Assembly (NCBI RefSeq): GCF_051401765.1
Contig: NW_027480543.1
Coordinates: 1 to 64,000 of the forward strand
Length of the DNA stretch: 64,000 nt
Origin: Calliopsis andreniformis
Lineage: Eukaryota > Arthropoda > Insecta > Hymenoptera > Andrenidae
Direction: 5' to 3'
Of the stretch, positions 26,941 to 41,689 are shown piece after piece. Position 1 is the first letter of the stretch. Each line of letters opens with the position of its first letter. The notes beneath the pieces are model-generated. The model made no database searches and was not told the DNA's origin. It was given only the letters and a program-made list of their open reading frames with translations. Position numbers and translations under genes: made by a program.

Positions 26941-28271
26941 GACTGAGGATTAACGACTGAGGATTGAGGATTGAGGATTGATGATTGAATATTGAGGATT
27001 GAGGATTGAGGGTTGAGGATTGAGGACGAGGGGCGACGGTTGAGGATTGAGGTTTGAGGATTCAGGATTGAGGATTGAGGGCTGAGGCTTGAGGATTGAG
27101 GATTGAGCATTGAGGATTGAAGATTGAGGACTGGCGATTGAGGATTGAAGATTGAGGATTAAGGATTGAGGATTGGGGATTGAGGATGTAGGATTGGAGA
27201 TTGATTATTGGGGATTGAAGATTGAGGATTGAGGATTGAGGATTGAGGATTGAGAATTGAGAATTGAGGATGAAGACTGAGGGCTGAGGATTGAGGTTTG
27301 AGGAACGAGGATTGAGGATTGAGGATTGAGGACTAAGGATTGACTATTGAGTATTGAAGATTGAGGATTGGTGACTGAGGATTGACGACTGAGGATTGAG
27401 GATTGAGGATTGATGATTGAAGATTGAGTATTGAGGATTGAATATTGAGGATTGAGGTTTGAGGATTGAGGACGAGGACTGACCGTTGAGGATTGAGGAT
27501 TGAGGGTTGAGGATTGAGGATTGAGGATTGAGGATTGAGGATTGAAGATTGATGATTGAGGATTGAGGATTGAGGATTGATGATTGAGGATTGAAGATTG
27601 ATTATTGATGATTGAAGATTGAGGATTGAGGATTGAGGGTTGAGGATTGAGGACGAGGACTGACGGTTGAGGATTGAGGTTTGAGGATTGAGGGTTGAGG
27701 ATTGAGGAATGGGGATTGACGATTGAGTATTGAAGATTGAGGATTTATGACTGAGGATTGAGGATTGAGGATTGAGGATTGGGGATTGAAGGTTGATTAT
27801 TGATGATTGAATATTGAGGATTGAGGATTGAGGATTGAGGATTGAGGACGAGGACTGACGGTTGAGGATGGAAGAATGAAGATTGAGGATTGAGGATTGA
27901 GGATTGGGGATTGAAGTTTCAGTATTGAGGATTAAAGATTGAGGATTGAGGATTGAGGATTGAGGATTGAAGATTGAGGATTGAGGATTGAGGGTTGAGG
28001 ATTGAGGATTGAGTATTGAGGATTGAGGATTGCGGATTGAGGATTGAGGATTGAGGATTGAGGATTGAGGATTGAGGATTGAAGATTGAATATTGATGAT
28101 TGAAGATTGAGGATTGAGGATTGAGTGTTGTGGATTGAGGACGAGAACTGAGGGTTGAATATTGATGTTTGAGGTCTGAGGGTTGAGGATTGAGGATTGA
28201 GAATTGAGGATTGAGGATTGAGGATTGAGGATTGAGGATTGAAGATTGAGGATTGAGGATTGAGGGTTGAG
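25880..28271. repeat. Epsilon higher-order repeat, tandem copy a (about 2.39 kb)
   Basis: The CCTTAGAATTC variant of module B recurs at 25954 and 28346 (2,392 bp). Later landmarks recur at 2,385 bp, for example the ACGAG-AACTG string at 28,141 and 30,526. The 7-bp change of offset shows that one heptamer was lost in one copy. The copy shares its left part with the 4,905-bp-period segment. Confidence 0.87.
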
Positions 28272-30656
28272 TATTGAGGATTGAGGATTGAGGATTGAGG
28301 ATTGAGGATGGAGGATGAGGGCTGAGGGTTGAGGATTGAGGTTTGGGTATTGAATCCTTAGAATTCAGGATATACTATTGAGTATTGAGAATTAAGGATT
28401 GATGGTTGAGAATTGAGGACTGAGGATTGAGGCTTGAAGGTTGAGTACTGAAGATTCAGGATTGAGGTTTGAGGACTGAGGATTGAGGATTGAAGATTGA
28501 GGATTGAGGATTGAGGGTTGAGGATTGAGGATTGAGGATTGAGGATTGAGGATTGAGGATTGAGGATTGAGGATTGAGGATTGAGGATTGAGGATTGTCG
28601 ATTGAAGATTGAATATTGATGATTGAAGATTGAGGATTGAGGATTGAGGATTGAGGATTGATGATTGAAGATTGAGTATTGAGGATTGAATATTGAGGAT
28701 TGAGGATTGAGGATTGAGGATTGAGGATTGCAGATTGAGCATTGAGGATTGAGGATTGAGGATTGAGGATTGAGGATTGAGGATTGAGGATTGAGGATTG
28801 AGGATTGAGGATTGATGATTGAGGATTGAGGATTGAGGATTGAGGATTGAGGACAGAGGATTGACGACTGAGTATTGAAGAATGAGGATTTATGACTGAG
28901 GATTGAAGATTAAGGGTTGAAGATTGGGGATTGAGGATCTAGGATTGGAGATTCATTATTGAGGATTGAAGATTGAGGATTGAGGATTGAGGATTGAGAA
29001 TTGAGAATAGAGAATTGAGGATGAGGACTGAGGGTTGAGGATTGAGGTTTGAGGGTTGAGGATTGAGGGCTGAGGATTGAGTTCTGAGGATTGAGGATTG
29101 AGGATAGAGTATTGAGGATTGAGGATTGGGGATTGAGGACGTAGGGTTGGAGATTGATTATTGAGGATTGAAGGTTGAGGATTGAGGATTGAGGATTGAG
29201 GATTGAGAATTGAGAATTGAGGATGAAGACTGAGGGTTGAGTATTGAGGTTTGAGGAACGAGGATTGAGGATTGAGGATTGAGGACTAAGGATTGACGAT
29301 TGAGTATTGAAGATTGAGGATTGATGACTGAGGATTAACGACTGAGGATTGAGGATTGAGGATTGATGATTGAATATTGAGGATTGAGGATTGAGGGTTG
29401 AGGATTGAGGACGAGGGGCGACGGTTGAGGATTGAGGTTTGAGGATTCAGGATTGAGGATTGAGGGCTGAGGCTTGAGGATTGAGGATTGAGCATTGAGG
29501 ATTGAAGATTGAGGACTGGCGATTGAGGATTGAAGATTGAGGATTAAGGATTGAGGATTGGGGATTGAGGATGTAGGATTGGAGATTGATTATTGGGGAT
29601 TGAAGATTGAGGATTGAGGATTGAGGATTGAGGATTGAGAATTGAGAATTGAGGATGAAGACTGAGGGCTGAGGATTGAGGTTTGAGGAACGAGGATTGA
29701 GGATTGAGGATTGAGGACTAAGGATTGACGATTGAGTATTGAAGATTGAGGATTGGTGACTGAGGATTGACGACTGAGGATTGAGGATTGAGGATTGATG
29801 ATTGAAGATTGAGTATTGAGGATTGAATATTGAGGATTGAGGTTTGAGGATTGAGGACGAGGACTGACCGTTGAGGATTGAGGATTGAGGGTTGAGGATT
29901 GAGGATTGAGGATTGAGGATTGAGGATTGAAGATTGATGATTGAGGATTGAGGATTGAGGATTGATGATTGAGGATTGAAGATTGATTATTGATGATTGA
30001 AGATTGAGGATTGAGGATTGAGGGTTGAGGATTGAGGACGAGGACTGACGGTTGAGGATTGAGGTTTGAGGATTGAGGGTTGAGGATTGAGGAATGGGGA
30101 TTGACGATTGAGTATTGAAGATTGAGGATTTATGACTGAGGATTGAGGATTGAGGATTGAGGATTGGGGATTGAAGGTTGATTATTGATGATTGAATATT
30201 GAGGATTGAGGATTGAGGATTGAGGATTGAGGACGAGGACTGACGGTTGAGGATGGAAGAATGAAGATTGAGGATTCAGGATTGAGGATTGGGGATTGAA
30301 GTATAAGTATTGAGGATTAAAGATTGAGGATTGAGGATTGAGGATTGAGGATTGAAGATTGAGGATTGAGGATTGAGGGTTGAGGATTGAGGATTGAGTA
30401 TTGAGGATTGAGGATTGCGGATTGAGGATTGAGGATTGAGGATTGAGGATTGAGGATTGAGGATTGAAGATTGAATATTGATGATTGAAGATTGAGGATT
30501 GAGGATTGAGTGTTGTGGATTGAGGACGAGAACTGAGGGTTGAATATTGATGTTTGAGGTCTGAGGATTGAGGATTGAGGATTGAGAATTGAGGATTGAG
30601 GATTGAGGATTGAGGATTGAGGATTGAAGATTGAGGATTGAGGATTGAGGGTTGAG
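28272..30656. repeat. Epsilon higher-order repeat, tandem copy b (about 2.39 kb)
   Basis: Second tandem copy. It differs from copy a by one heptamer (a unit missing after about 28,740), a GATGATT in the otherwise perfect run near 28,815, and changes near 30,300 (GAAGTATAAG where copy a has GAAGTTTCAG). A smaller 272-bp repeat overlaps its right end: ACGAGAACTG at 30,526 and 30,798. Confidence 0.86.
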
Positions 30657-33600
30657 GATTGAGGATTGAGGATTGAGGATTGAGGATTGCGGATTGAGGA
30701 TTGAGGATTGAGGATTGAGGATTGAGGATTGAGGATTGAAGATTGAATATTGATGATTGAAGATTGAGGATTGAGGATTGAGTGTTGAGGATTGAGGACG
30801 AGAACTGAGGGTTGAATATTGATGTTTGAGGTCTGAGGATTGAGGACTAAGGATTGACGATTGAGTATCGAAGATTGAGGATTGATGACTGAGGATTGAC
30901 GACTGAGGATTGAGGATTGAGAATTGATGATTGGGGATTGAGGATTGAGGATTGAGGATTGAGGATTGAGGATTGAGGATTGAAGATTGAATATTGATAA
31001 TTGAAGATTCAGGATTGAGGATTGAGGATTGAGTATTGAGGATTGAGGATTGTGTATTGGAGATTGAGTATTGATGCCTGAGGATTGAGGATTGATGATT
31101 GAGGATTGAATATTGAGGATTGGGGACTGAGTGTTGAGGGTTGTGTGATGAGAATTGATGTTTGTGGATAGAGATTTGAAGATTGCAGATTGAGTATTGG
31201 GTATTGAGAACTGTGAATTGATGATATTCTATGGAGGATTGAGGATTGACAACTGATTGTTGAGGCCTGAGGTCTGAAGATTGAGGATACAGGATTGAGG
31301 TTTGAGGACTGAGGATTGAGGATTGAGGATTGAGTATTGAAGATTGAGGGTTGATGATTGAGGGTTGTGTATTGAGGACGAGGACTGAGGGTTGAGTATT
31401 GATACTTGAGGTCTGAGGATTGAGGATTGTGGATTGCGAATTGAGGACTGAGGATTGAAGATTGAGGATTGGGTATTGAGGATTGAAGAATGAGGATTGA
31501 GGATTGAGGATTGAGGATTGGGGATTCAAGTTTCTGTATTGAGGATTAAAGATTGAGGATTGAGGATTGAGGATTGAGGATTGAAGATTGAGGATTGAGG
31601 ATTGAGGGTTGAGGATTGAGGATTGAGGATTGAGGATTGAGGATTGAGGATTGAGGATTGAAGATTGAGGATTGAGGATTGAGGGTTGAGGATTGAGGAT
31701 TGAGGATTGAGGATTGAGGATTGAGGAGTGAGGATTGAAGATTGAGGATTGAGGATTGAGGATTGAGGATTGACGATTGAGTATTGAAGATTGAGGATTG
31801 ATGACAGAGGATTGACGACTGAGGATTGAGGATTGATGATTGAAGCTTGAGTATTGAAGATTGAATATTGAGGATTGAGGATTGAGGATTGAGGTTTGAG
31901 GATTGAGGATTGAGGATTGAAGATTGAGTATTGAGGATTGAAGGTTGAGGATTGTGGATTGAGGATTGAGGATTGAGGATTGAATATTGAGGATTGGGGA
32001 CTGAGTGTTGAGGGTTGAGTGATGAGAATTGATGTTTGTGGATAGAGATTTGAAGATTGCAGGTTGAGTATTGAGTATTGAAAACTGTGAATTGATGATA
32101 TTCTATGGAGGATTGAGGATTGACAACTGATTGTTGAGGACTGAGGGCTGAAGATTGAGGATTCAGGATTGAGGATTCAGGATTGAGGTTTGAGGACTGA
32201 GGATTGAGGATTGAGGATTGAGTATTGAAGATTGAGGATTGATGATTGAGGGCTCTGTATTGAGGACGAGGACTGAGGGTTGAGTATTGATACTTGAGGT
32301 CTGAGGATTGAGGATTGTGGATTGCGAATTGAGGACTGAGGATTGAAGATTGAGGATTGGGTATTGAGGATTGAAGAATGAGGATTGAGGATTGAGGATT
32401 GAGGATTGAGGATTGAAGGTTGAGTATTGAGGATTGAATATTGAGGATTGAGGGTTGAGGATTGAGGATTGAGGACAGAGTATTGACGATTCAGTATTGA
32501 AGATTGAGGATTTATGACTGAGGATTGAGGATTAAGGGTTGAAGATTGGGGATTGAGGATCTAGGGTTGGAGGTTCATTATTGAGGATTGAAGATTGAGG
32601 ATTGAGGATTGAGGATTGAGAATTGAGAGTAGGGAATTGAGGACGAGGACCGACGTTTGAGGATTGAGGTTTGAGGATTGAGGATTGAGGATTGAGGACT
32701 GAGGCTTGAGGATTGAGGATTGAGCATTGAGGATTGAAGATTGAGGACTGGCGATTGAGGATTGAAGATTGAGGATTAAGGATTGAGGATTGGGAATTGA
32801 GGATGTAGGATTTGAGATTGATTATTGAGGATTGAAAGTTGAGGATTGAGGATTGAGGATTGAGGATTGAGAATTGAGGATTGAGGATGAAGACATAGGG
32901 TTGAGGATTGAGGTTTGAGGAACGAGGATTGAGGATTGAGGATTGAGGTCTAAGCATTGACGATTGAGTATTGAAGATTGAGGATTGATGACTGAGGATT
33001 GACGACTGAGGATTGAGGATTGACGATTGATGATTGAAGATTGAGTATTGAGGATTGAATATTGAGGATTGAGGATTGAAGATTGAGTATTGAGGATTGA
33101 AGGTTGAGGATTGTGGATTGAGGATTGAGAATTGAGGATTGAATATTGAGGATTGGGTACTGAGTGTTGAGGGTTGAGTGATGAGAATTGATGTTTCTGT
33201 ATAGAGATTTGAAGATTGCAGATTGAGTATTGGGTATTGAGAACTGTGAATTGATGATATTCTATGGAGGATTGAGGATTGACATCTGATTGTTGAGGCC
33301 TGAGGCCTGAAGATTGAGGATTCAGGATTGAGGATTCAGGATTGAGGTTTGAGGACTGAGGATTGAGGATTGAGGATTGAGTATTGAGGATTGAGGGTTG
33401 ATGATTGAGGGTTGTGTATTGAGGACGAGGACTGAGGGTTGAGTATTGATACTTGATGTCTGAGGATTGAGGATTGTGGATTGCGAATTGAGGACTGAGG
33501 ATTGAAGATTGAGGATTGGGTATTGAGGATTGAAGAATGAGGATTGAGGATTGAGGATTGAGGATTGGGGATTGAAGTTTCAGTATTGAGGATTAAAGAT

Positions 33601-36000
33601 TGAGGATTGAGGATTGAGGATTGAGGATTGAAGATTGAGGTTTGAGGATTGAGGGTTGAGGATTGAGGATTGAGCATTGAGGATTGAGGATTGAGGATTG
33701 CGGATTGAGGATTGAGCATTGAGGATTGTGGATTGTCGATTGAAGATTGAATATTGATGATTGAAGATTGAGGATTGAGGATTGAGTGTTGTGGATTGAG
33801 GACGAGAACTGAGGGTAGAATATTGATGTTTGAGGTCTGAGGATTGAGGATTGTGGATTGAGGATTAAAGATTGAGGATTGAGGATTGAGGATTGAGGAT
33901 TGAAGATTGAGGATTGAGGATTGAGGGTTGAGGATTGAGGATTGAGGATTGAGGATTGAGGATTGAGGATTGAGTATTGAAGATTGAGGATTGAGGATTG
34001 AGGGTTGAGGATTGAGGATTGAGGATTGAGCATTGAGGATTGTGGATTGAAGATTGAGGATTGAGGATTGAGGATTGAGGATTGACGATTGAGTATTGAA
34101 GATTGAGGATTGATGACAGAGGATTGACGACTGAGGATTGAGGATTGATGATTGAAGATTGAGTATTGAAGATTGAATATTGAGGATTGAGGATTGAGGA
34201 TTGAGGTTTGAGGATTGAGGATTGAGGATTGAAGATTGAGTATTGAGGATTGAAGGTTGAGGATTGTGGTTTGAGGATTGAGGATTGAGGATTGAATATT
34301 GAGGATTGGGGACTGAGTGTTGAGGGTTGAGTGATGAGAATTGATGTTTGTGGATAGAGATTTGAAGATTGCAGGTTGAGTATTGAGTATTGAAAACTGT
34401 GAATTGATGATATTCTATGGAGGATTGAGGATTGACAACTGATTGTTGAGGACTGAGGGCTGAAGATTGAGGATTCAGGATTGAGGATTCAGGATTGAGG
34501 TTTGAGGACTGAGGATTGAGGATTGAGGATTGAGTATTGAAGATTGAGGATTGATGATTGAGGGCTCTGTATTGAGGACGAGGACTGAGGGTTGAGTATT
34601 AATACTTGAGGTCTGAGGATTGAGGATTGTGGATTGCGAATTGAGGACTGAGGATTGAAGATTGAGGATTGGGTATTGAGGATTGAAGAATGAGGATTGA
34701 GGATTGAGGATTGAGGATTGAGGATTGAAGGTTGAGTATTGAGGATTGAATATTGAGGATTGAGGGTTGAGGATTAAGGATTGAGGATTGGGGATTGAGG
34801 ATGTAGGATTGGAGATTGATTATTGAGGATTGGAGATTGAGGATTGAGGATTGAGGATTGAGGATTGAGAATTGAGAATTGAGGATGAAGACTGAGGGTT
34901 GAGGTTTGAGGTTTGAGGAACGAGGATTGAGGATTGAGGATTGAGGACTAAGGATTGACGATTGAGTCTTGAAGATTGAGGATTGATGACTGAGGATTGA
35001 CGACTGAGGATTGAGGATTGAGGATTGATGATTGAAGATTGAGTATTGTGGATTGAATATTGAGGATTGAGGATTGAGTATTGAGGATTGAGGATTGAGG
35101 ATTGAGGATTGAAGATTGAGTATTGAGGATTGAATGTTGAAGTTTGTGGATTGAGGATTGAGGATTGAGGATTGAATATTGAGGATTGGGGACTGAGTGT
35201 TGAGGGTTGAGTGATGAGAATTGATGTTTGTGGATAGAGATTTGAAGATTGCAGGTTGAGTATTGAGTATTGAAAACTGTGAATTGATGATATTCTATGG
35301 AGGATTGAGGATTGACAACTGATTGTTGAGGACTGAGGGCTGAAGATTGAGGATTCAGTATTGAGGATTCAGGATTGAGGTTTGAGGACTGAGGATTGAG
35401 GATTGAGGATTGAGTATTGAAGATTGAGGCTTGATGATTGAGGGTTTTGTATTGAGGGCGAGGACTGAGGGTTGAGTATTGATACTTGAGGTCTGAGGAT
35501 TGAGGATTGTGGATTGCGAATTGAGGATTGAGGATTGAAGATTGAGGATTGGGTATTGAGGGTTGAAGAATGAGGATTGAGGATTGAGGATTGAGGATTG
35601 GGGATTGAAGTTTCAGTATTGAGGATTAAATGTTGAGGATTGAGTATTGAGGATTGAGGATTGAGTATTGAAGATTGAGGATTGAGGATTGAGGATTGAG
35701 GATTGAGGATTGAGAATTGAGGATTGAGGATGAAGACTTAGGGTTGAGGATTGAGGATTGAGGATTGAAGATTGAGGATTGAGGATTGAGGGTTGAGGAT
35801 TGAGGATTGTGGATTGAGGATTGAGGATTGAAGATTGAGGATTGGGGATTGAGGATTGAGGATTGCGGATTGAGGATTGAGGATTGAGGATTGAAGATTG
35901 AATATTGATAATTGAAGATTGAGGATTGAGGATTGAGGATTGAGGATTGAGGATTGAGGATTGTGTATTGAAGATTGAGTATTGATGCCTGAGGATTGAG
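30657..36000. repeat. Mosaic heptamer block with five A modules
   Basis: Modules A lie at 31223, 32097, 33256, 34409 and 35289. Those at 31223 and 33256 are class A2; those at 32097, 34409 and 35289 are class A3 (GCAGGTTGAG upstream of the core). The stretch 31.7-32.4 kb recurs at 34.0-34.75 kb (GACAGAGG 31803/34115; 2,312 bp). Module B is absent here. The remaining sequence is ordinary heptamer variants with no gene-like content. Confidence 0.8.
31997..32156. repeat. Module A, class A3 (3 copies)
   Basis: Marked by GCAGGTTGAG upstream and GAGGGCTGAAG downstream. Cores lie at 32097, 34409 and 35289, all within 3.2 kb of each other. Confidence 0.82.
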
Positions 36001-36899
36001 GATTGAGGATTGATGATTGAGGATTGAGGATTGAGGATTGAGGATTGAGGATTGTGGTTTGAGGATTGAGGATTGAGGATTGAGGATTGAGGACTGGCGA
36101 TTGAGGATTGAATATTGAGGATTAAGGATTGAGGATTGGGGATTGAGGATGTAGGATTGGAGATTGATTATTCATGATTGAAGATTGTGGATTGAGGATT
36201 GAGGATTGAGGATTGAGAATTCAGAATTGAGGATGAAGACTGAGGGTTGAGGATCGAAGATTGAGTATTGAGGATTGAAGATTGAGGATTGAAGATTGAG
36301 TATTGATGATTGAATATTGAGGATTGAGAATTGAGAATTGAGGATAGAGGATTGAGGATTGAGAATTGAGACTTGAGGATGAGGACTGAGGGTTGAGGAT
36401 TGAGGTTTGAATAACGAGGATTGCAGATTGAGTATTCAGGATTGAAGATTGAGGATTCAGGATTGAGGATTGACGATTGAGGATTAATGGTTGAGGATTG
36501 AGGATTGAGGATTGAGGATTGAGGATTGATGATTGAAGATTGAGTATTGAGGATTGAATATTGAGGATTGTGGATTGAGGATTGAGGATTGAGAATTGAG
36601 GATTGAGGATTGAAGATTGAGTATTGAGGGTTGAGGATTGAGGATTGAGGACTGAGGCTTGAGGATTGAGGATTGAGTATTGAAGATTGAGGATTGATGA
36701 CTGAGGATTGAGGACTGAGGATTGAGGATTGAGGATTGATGATTGAAGATTGAGTATTGAGGATGGAATATTGAGGATTGAGGATTGAGGATTGAGGATT
36801 GAGAATTGAGGATTGAGGATTGAAGATTGAGTATTGAGGATTGAAGGTTGAGGATTGTGGATTGAGGATTGAGGATCGAGGATTGAATATTGAGGATTG

Positions 36900-37059
36900 G
36901 CGACTGAGAGTTGAGGGTTGAGTGATGAGGATTGATGCTTGTGGATAGAGATTTGAAGATTGCAGGCTGAGTATTGAGTATTGAAAATTGTGAATTGATG
37001 GTATTCTATGGAGGATTGAGGATTGACAACTGATTGTTGAGGACTGAGGGCTGAAGATT
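36900..37059. repeat. Module A, class A4 (3 copies)
   Basis: Marked by GCAGGCTGAG and a core changed to GATGGTATTC. Cores lie at 37000, 41949 and 45956. The last two belong to the 4,007-bp segment pair. Confidence 0.82.
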
Positions 37060-38592
37060 GAGGATTCAGGATTCAGGATTCAGGATTGAGGTTTGAGGAC
37101 TGAGGATTGAGGATTGAGGATTGTGGATTGAGGACTGAGGATTGAGGATTGAGGATTCAAGATTGAGGATTGGGTATTGAGGATTGAAGAATGACGATTG
37201 AGGATTGAGGTTTGAGGATTGAGGATTGCAGATTGAGTATTGAGGATTGAAGATTGAGTATTGAGGATTGAGGATTGAGGATTGAGAATGAGGGCTGAGG
37301 GTTGAGGATTGAGGTTTGAGTATAGAATCCTGAGAATTCAGGATATTCTATTGAGCATTGAGAATTGAGGATTGATGGTTGAGTAATGAAAATTGAGGTT
37401 TGAGGATTGAGGATTAAGTATTGAAGATTGAGGATTAATGATTGAGGATTGAGGATTGAGGATTGAGGATTGAGGACTGAGGATTGAAGATTGAGTATTG
37501 AGGATTGAAGATTGAAGATTGAGGATTGAGGATTGAGGGTTGAGGATTGAGGACGAGGACTGACGGTTGAGGATTGAGGTTTGAGGGTTGAGGATTGAGG
37601 ATTGAGGACTGAGGCTTGAGGATTGAGGATTGAGGATTGAATATTGAGGATTGGCGACTGAGTGTTGAGGGTTGAGTGATGAGAATTGATGTTTGTGTAT
37701 AGAGATTTGAAGATTCCAGATTGAGTATTGAGTACTGAAAACTGTGAATTGATGATATTCTATGCAGGATTGAGGATTGACAAGTGATTGTTGAGGACTG
37801 AGGGCTGAAGGTTGAGGAATCAGGACTGAGGATTCAGGATTGAGGTTTGAGGACTGAGGATTGAGGATTGAGGATTGAGGATTGAGGATTGAGGATTGAG
37901 GATTGAGGATTGAAGATTGAGGATTGGGTATTGAGGATTGAACGTTGAGGATTGAGGATTGTGGATTGAAGGTTGAATATTGATGAATGAAGATTGAGGA
38001 TTGATGATTGAGGGTAGTGTATTGAGGACGAGGACTGATGGTTGAGTATTGATACTTGAGGTTTGAGGATTGAGGATTGAAGATTGAGTATTGAGGATTG
38101 AAGATTGAGGATTGAGGATAGAGGATTGAAGATGGAGGATGAGGGCTGAGTGTTGAGGTTTGAGGTTTGAGAATTGAATCCTGAGAATTCAGGATATTCT
38201 ATTGAGTATTGAGAATTGAGGATTGATTGTTGAGTATTGAGCATTAGGGATTGAGGATTGAGTATTGAAGATTGAGGATTGATGATTGAGGATTGAGGAT
38301 TGAGGATTGATGATTGAGGATTGAGGATTAAGGATTGAGGATTGAGGATTGACAATTGATTTATGAGGACTGTGGGCTGAAGATTGAGGATTCAGGATTG
38401 AGGATTAGGGATTGAGGTTTGAGGACTGAGGATTGAGGGTCGAGGATTCAGGATTGAGGATTGACGCTTGAGGATTAATGATTGAGGATTGAGGATTGAG
38501 GATTCAAGATTCAGTATTGAGGGTTGAAGGTTGAGGATTGTCGATTGAGGATGGAGGATTGAGGATTGAATATTGAGGATTGGGGACTGAGT

Positions 38593-38752
38593 GTTGAGGG
38601 TTGAGTGATGAGAATTGATGTTTGAGGATAGAGACTTGAAGATTGCAGATTGAGTATTGAGTATTGAAATCTGTGAATTGGTGATATTCTATTGAGGGTT
38701 GAGGATTGACAACTGATTGTTGAGGACTGAGGGCTGAAGATTGAGGATTCAG
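38593..38752. repeat. Module A, class A5 (4 copies) and unclassed copies
   Basis: Class A5 has CTATTGAGG after the core. Cores lie at 38693, 39102, 51303 and 54879; the last two belong to the 3,576-bp pair. Two further modules fit no class well: 37754 (CTATGCAGG) and 62635 (CTATGGAGG with AAAACTGTG before the core). With these the window total is 24. Confidence 0.78.
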
Positions 38753-41689
38753 TATTGAGGATTCAGGATTGATGTTTGAGGACTGAGTATTGAGGATTGA
38801 GGATTGAGGATTGAGGATTGAGGATTGAAGATTGAGGATTGGGTATTGAGGATTGAAGAATGAGGATTGAGGATTGAGGATTGAGGATTGAAGATTGAGG
38901 ATTGAGGATTGAGGATGAGGGCTGAGAGTTGAGGATTGAGGTTTGAGGTCTGCGGACTGAGGATTGAGGATTGAGAATTGAGGATTGAAGATTGAGGATT
39001 GGGGACTGAGTGTTGAGGGTTGAGTGATGAGAATTGATGATTGTGGATAGAGATTTGAAGATTGCAGATTGAGTATTGAGTATTGAAAGGTGTGAATTGA
39101 TGATATTCTATTGAGGATTGAGAATTGACGACTGATTGTTGAGGACTGAGGTCTGAAGATTGAGGATCCAGGATAGTGGATTGATGATTGAGGATTGAGT
39201 ATTGAGGGTTGGGGATTGAGAACTGAGGATTGAGGACTGAGGTTTGGAGATTGCGGATTGGGTGTTGAGGATAGAAGAATGAGGATTGAGGATTGAGGAT
39301 TGAGGATTGAGGATTGCAGATTGAGTATTGAGTATTGAGGATTGAAGATTGAGGACTGAGGATTGAGGATTGAGGATTCAGGATTGAGGATTCAGGATTG
39401 ATGTTTGAGGACTGAGGATTGAGGATTGAGGACTGAGGGTTGAGGATTGAGGTTTGAGGAACGAGGATTGAGGATTGAGGATTGAGGACTGAGGATTGAC
39501 GATTGGGTATTGAAGATTGAGGATTTATGACTGAGGACTGAGGATTGAGGATTGAAGATTGAGTATTGAGGATTGAAGATTGATGATTGAGGATTGAGGA
39601 TTGAGGATTGAGTATTGAGGATTGACGCTTGAGGATTGAGGGTTGAGGATGTAGGATTGAAGAGAGAGGACTGAGTGTTGAGGATTGAGTGTTGAGAATT
39701 GATGCTTGAGGTTTGAGATTTGATTATTGAATATTCTGGATAGAGTAATGAACCATCAGAATTCAGGATGTTCTACTGAGTATTGAGAATTGAGGATTGA
39801 TGGTTGAGTATTGAGGATTGATGGTTGAGGGTTGAGTGTTGAATAGTGAGGATTGAGTATAGAATCCTGAGAATTCAGGATATTCTATTGAGCATTGGGA
39901 GTTTAGCATTGTTGGTTGAGTATTGAGGATTGAGGGTTGAGGATTGAGTATTGAAGGTTGAGGATTGATGATTGAGGATTGAGGATTAAGGATTGAGGAT
40001 TGAGGATTGAGGATTGATGACTGAGGATTGAAGATTGATTATTGATGATTGAAAATTGAGGATTGAGTATTGAGGGTTGAGGATTGAGGACGAGGACTGA
40101 AGGTTGAGGATTGAGGTTTCAGGATTGAGAATCGAGGATTGAGGACTGAGGCTTGAGGATTGAGGATTGAGCATTGAGGATTGAAGATTGAGGACTGGCG
40201 ATTGAGGATTGAAGATTGAGGATTAAGGATTGAGGATCGGGGATTGAGGATGTAGGATTTGAGATTGATTATTGATGACTGAAGATTGAGGATTGAGGAT
40301 TGAGGCTTGAGGATTGAGAATTGAGAATTGAGGATGACGACTGAGGGTTGAGGATTGAGGTTTGAGGATTGAGGTTTGAAGATTGAGTATTGAGGATTGA
40401 AGATTGAGGATTGAGTATTGAGGATTGAGGATTGAGGTTTGAAGATTGAGGATTGAGGATTGAGGAATGAGGATTGAGGATTGAGGATTGAAGATTGAAT
40501 ATTGATGATTGAATATTGAGGACTGAGGATTGAGGGTTGTGGATTGAGGACGAGGACTGAGGGTTGAATATTGATGTTTGAGGTCTGAGGATTAAGGATT
40601 GAGGATTGAGAATTGAGGAATGAGGATTGAGGATTGAAGATTGAAGATTGGTTATTGAGGATTGAAGAATGATGGTTGAGGATTGAGGTTTGAGGATTGA
40701 GGATTGGGGATTGAGGATTGACGATTGAGGATTGAGTATTGAGGATTGAAGATTGAGTACTGATGATTGAAGATTGAGGATTGAGGATTGAGGGTTGAGG
40801 ATTGAGGACGAGGACTGACGGTTGAGGATTGAGGTTTGAGGATTGAAGGTTGTGGATTGAGGACGAGGACTGAAGGTTGAATATTGATGTTTGAGGCCTG
40901 AGGATTGAGGACTGAGGATTGAGAATTGATGATTGAGGACTGAGGGTTGAAGATTGAGGATTGGGTATTGAGGATTGAAGAATGACGGTTGAGGTTTGAG
41001 GATTGAGGATTGAGGATTGAAGATTGAGTATTGAGGATTGAAGATTGAGTATTGAGGATTGAGAATTGAGGATTCAGGATTGAAGATTGAGTATTGAGGA
41101 TTGAAGGTTGAGGATTGTGTATTGAGGATTGAGGATTGAGGTTTGAAGATTGAGGATTGAGGATTGAGGATTGATGATTGAGTATTGAGGATTGAAGATT
41201 GAGTATTGTTGATTGAATATTGAGGACTGAGGATTGAGGGTTGTGGATTGAGGACGAGGACTGAGGGTTGAATATTGATGTTTGATGTCTGAGGATTAAG
41301 GATTGAGGATTGAGAATTGAGGATTGAGGATTGAGGATTGAAGATTGAGGATTGGGTATTGAGGGTTGAAGAATGAGGATTGAGGATTGAGGTTTGAGGA
41401 TTGAGGATTGCAGATTGAGTATGGAGGATTGAAGATTGAGTATTGAGGATTGAGGATTGAAGATTGAGGATTGAGGATTGAGGATTGAGGTTGAGGATTG
41501 AAGATTGAGTATTGAGGATTGAGGGTTGTGGATTGAGGACGAGGACTGAGGGTTGAATATTGATGTTTGAGGCCTGAGTATTGAGGATTGAGGATTGAGA
41601 ATTGATGATTGAGGACTGAGGGTTGAAGATTGAGGATTGGGTACTGAGGATTGAAGAATGAGTATTGAGGATTGAGGATTGAGGGTTGA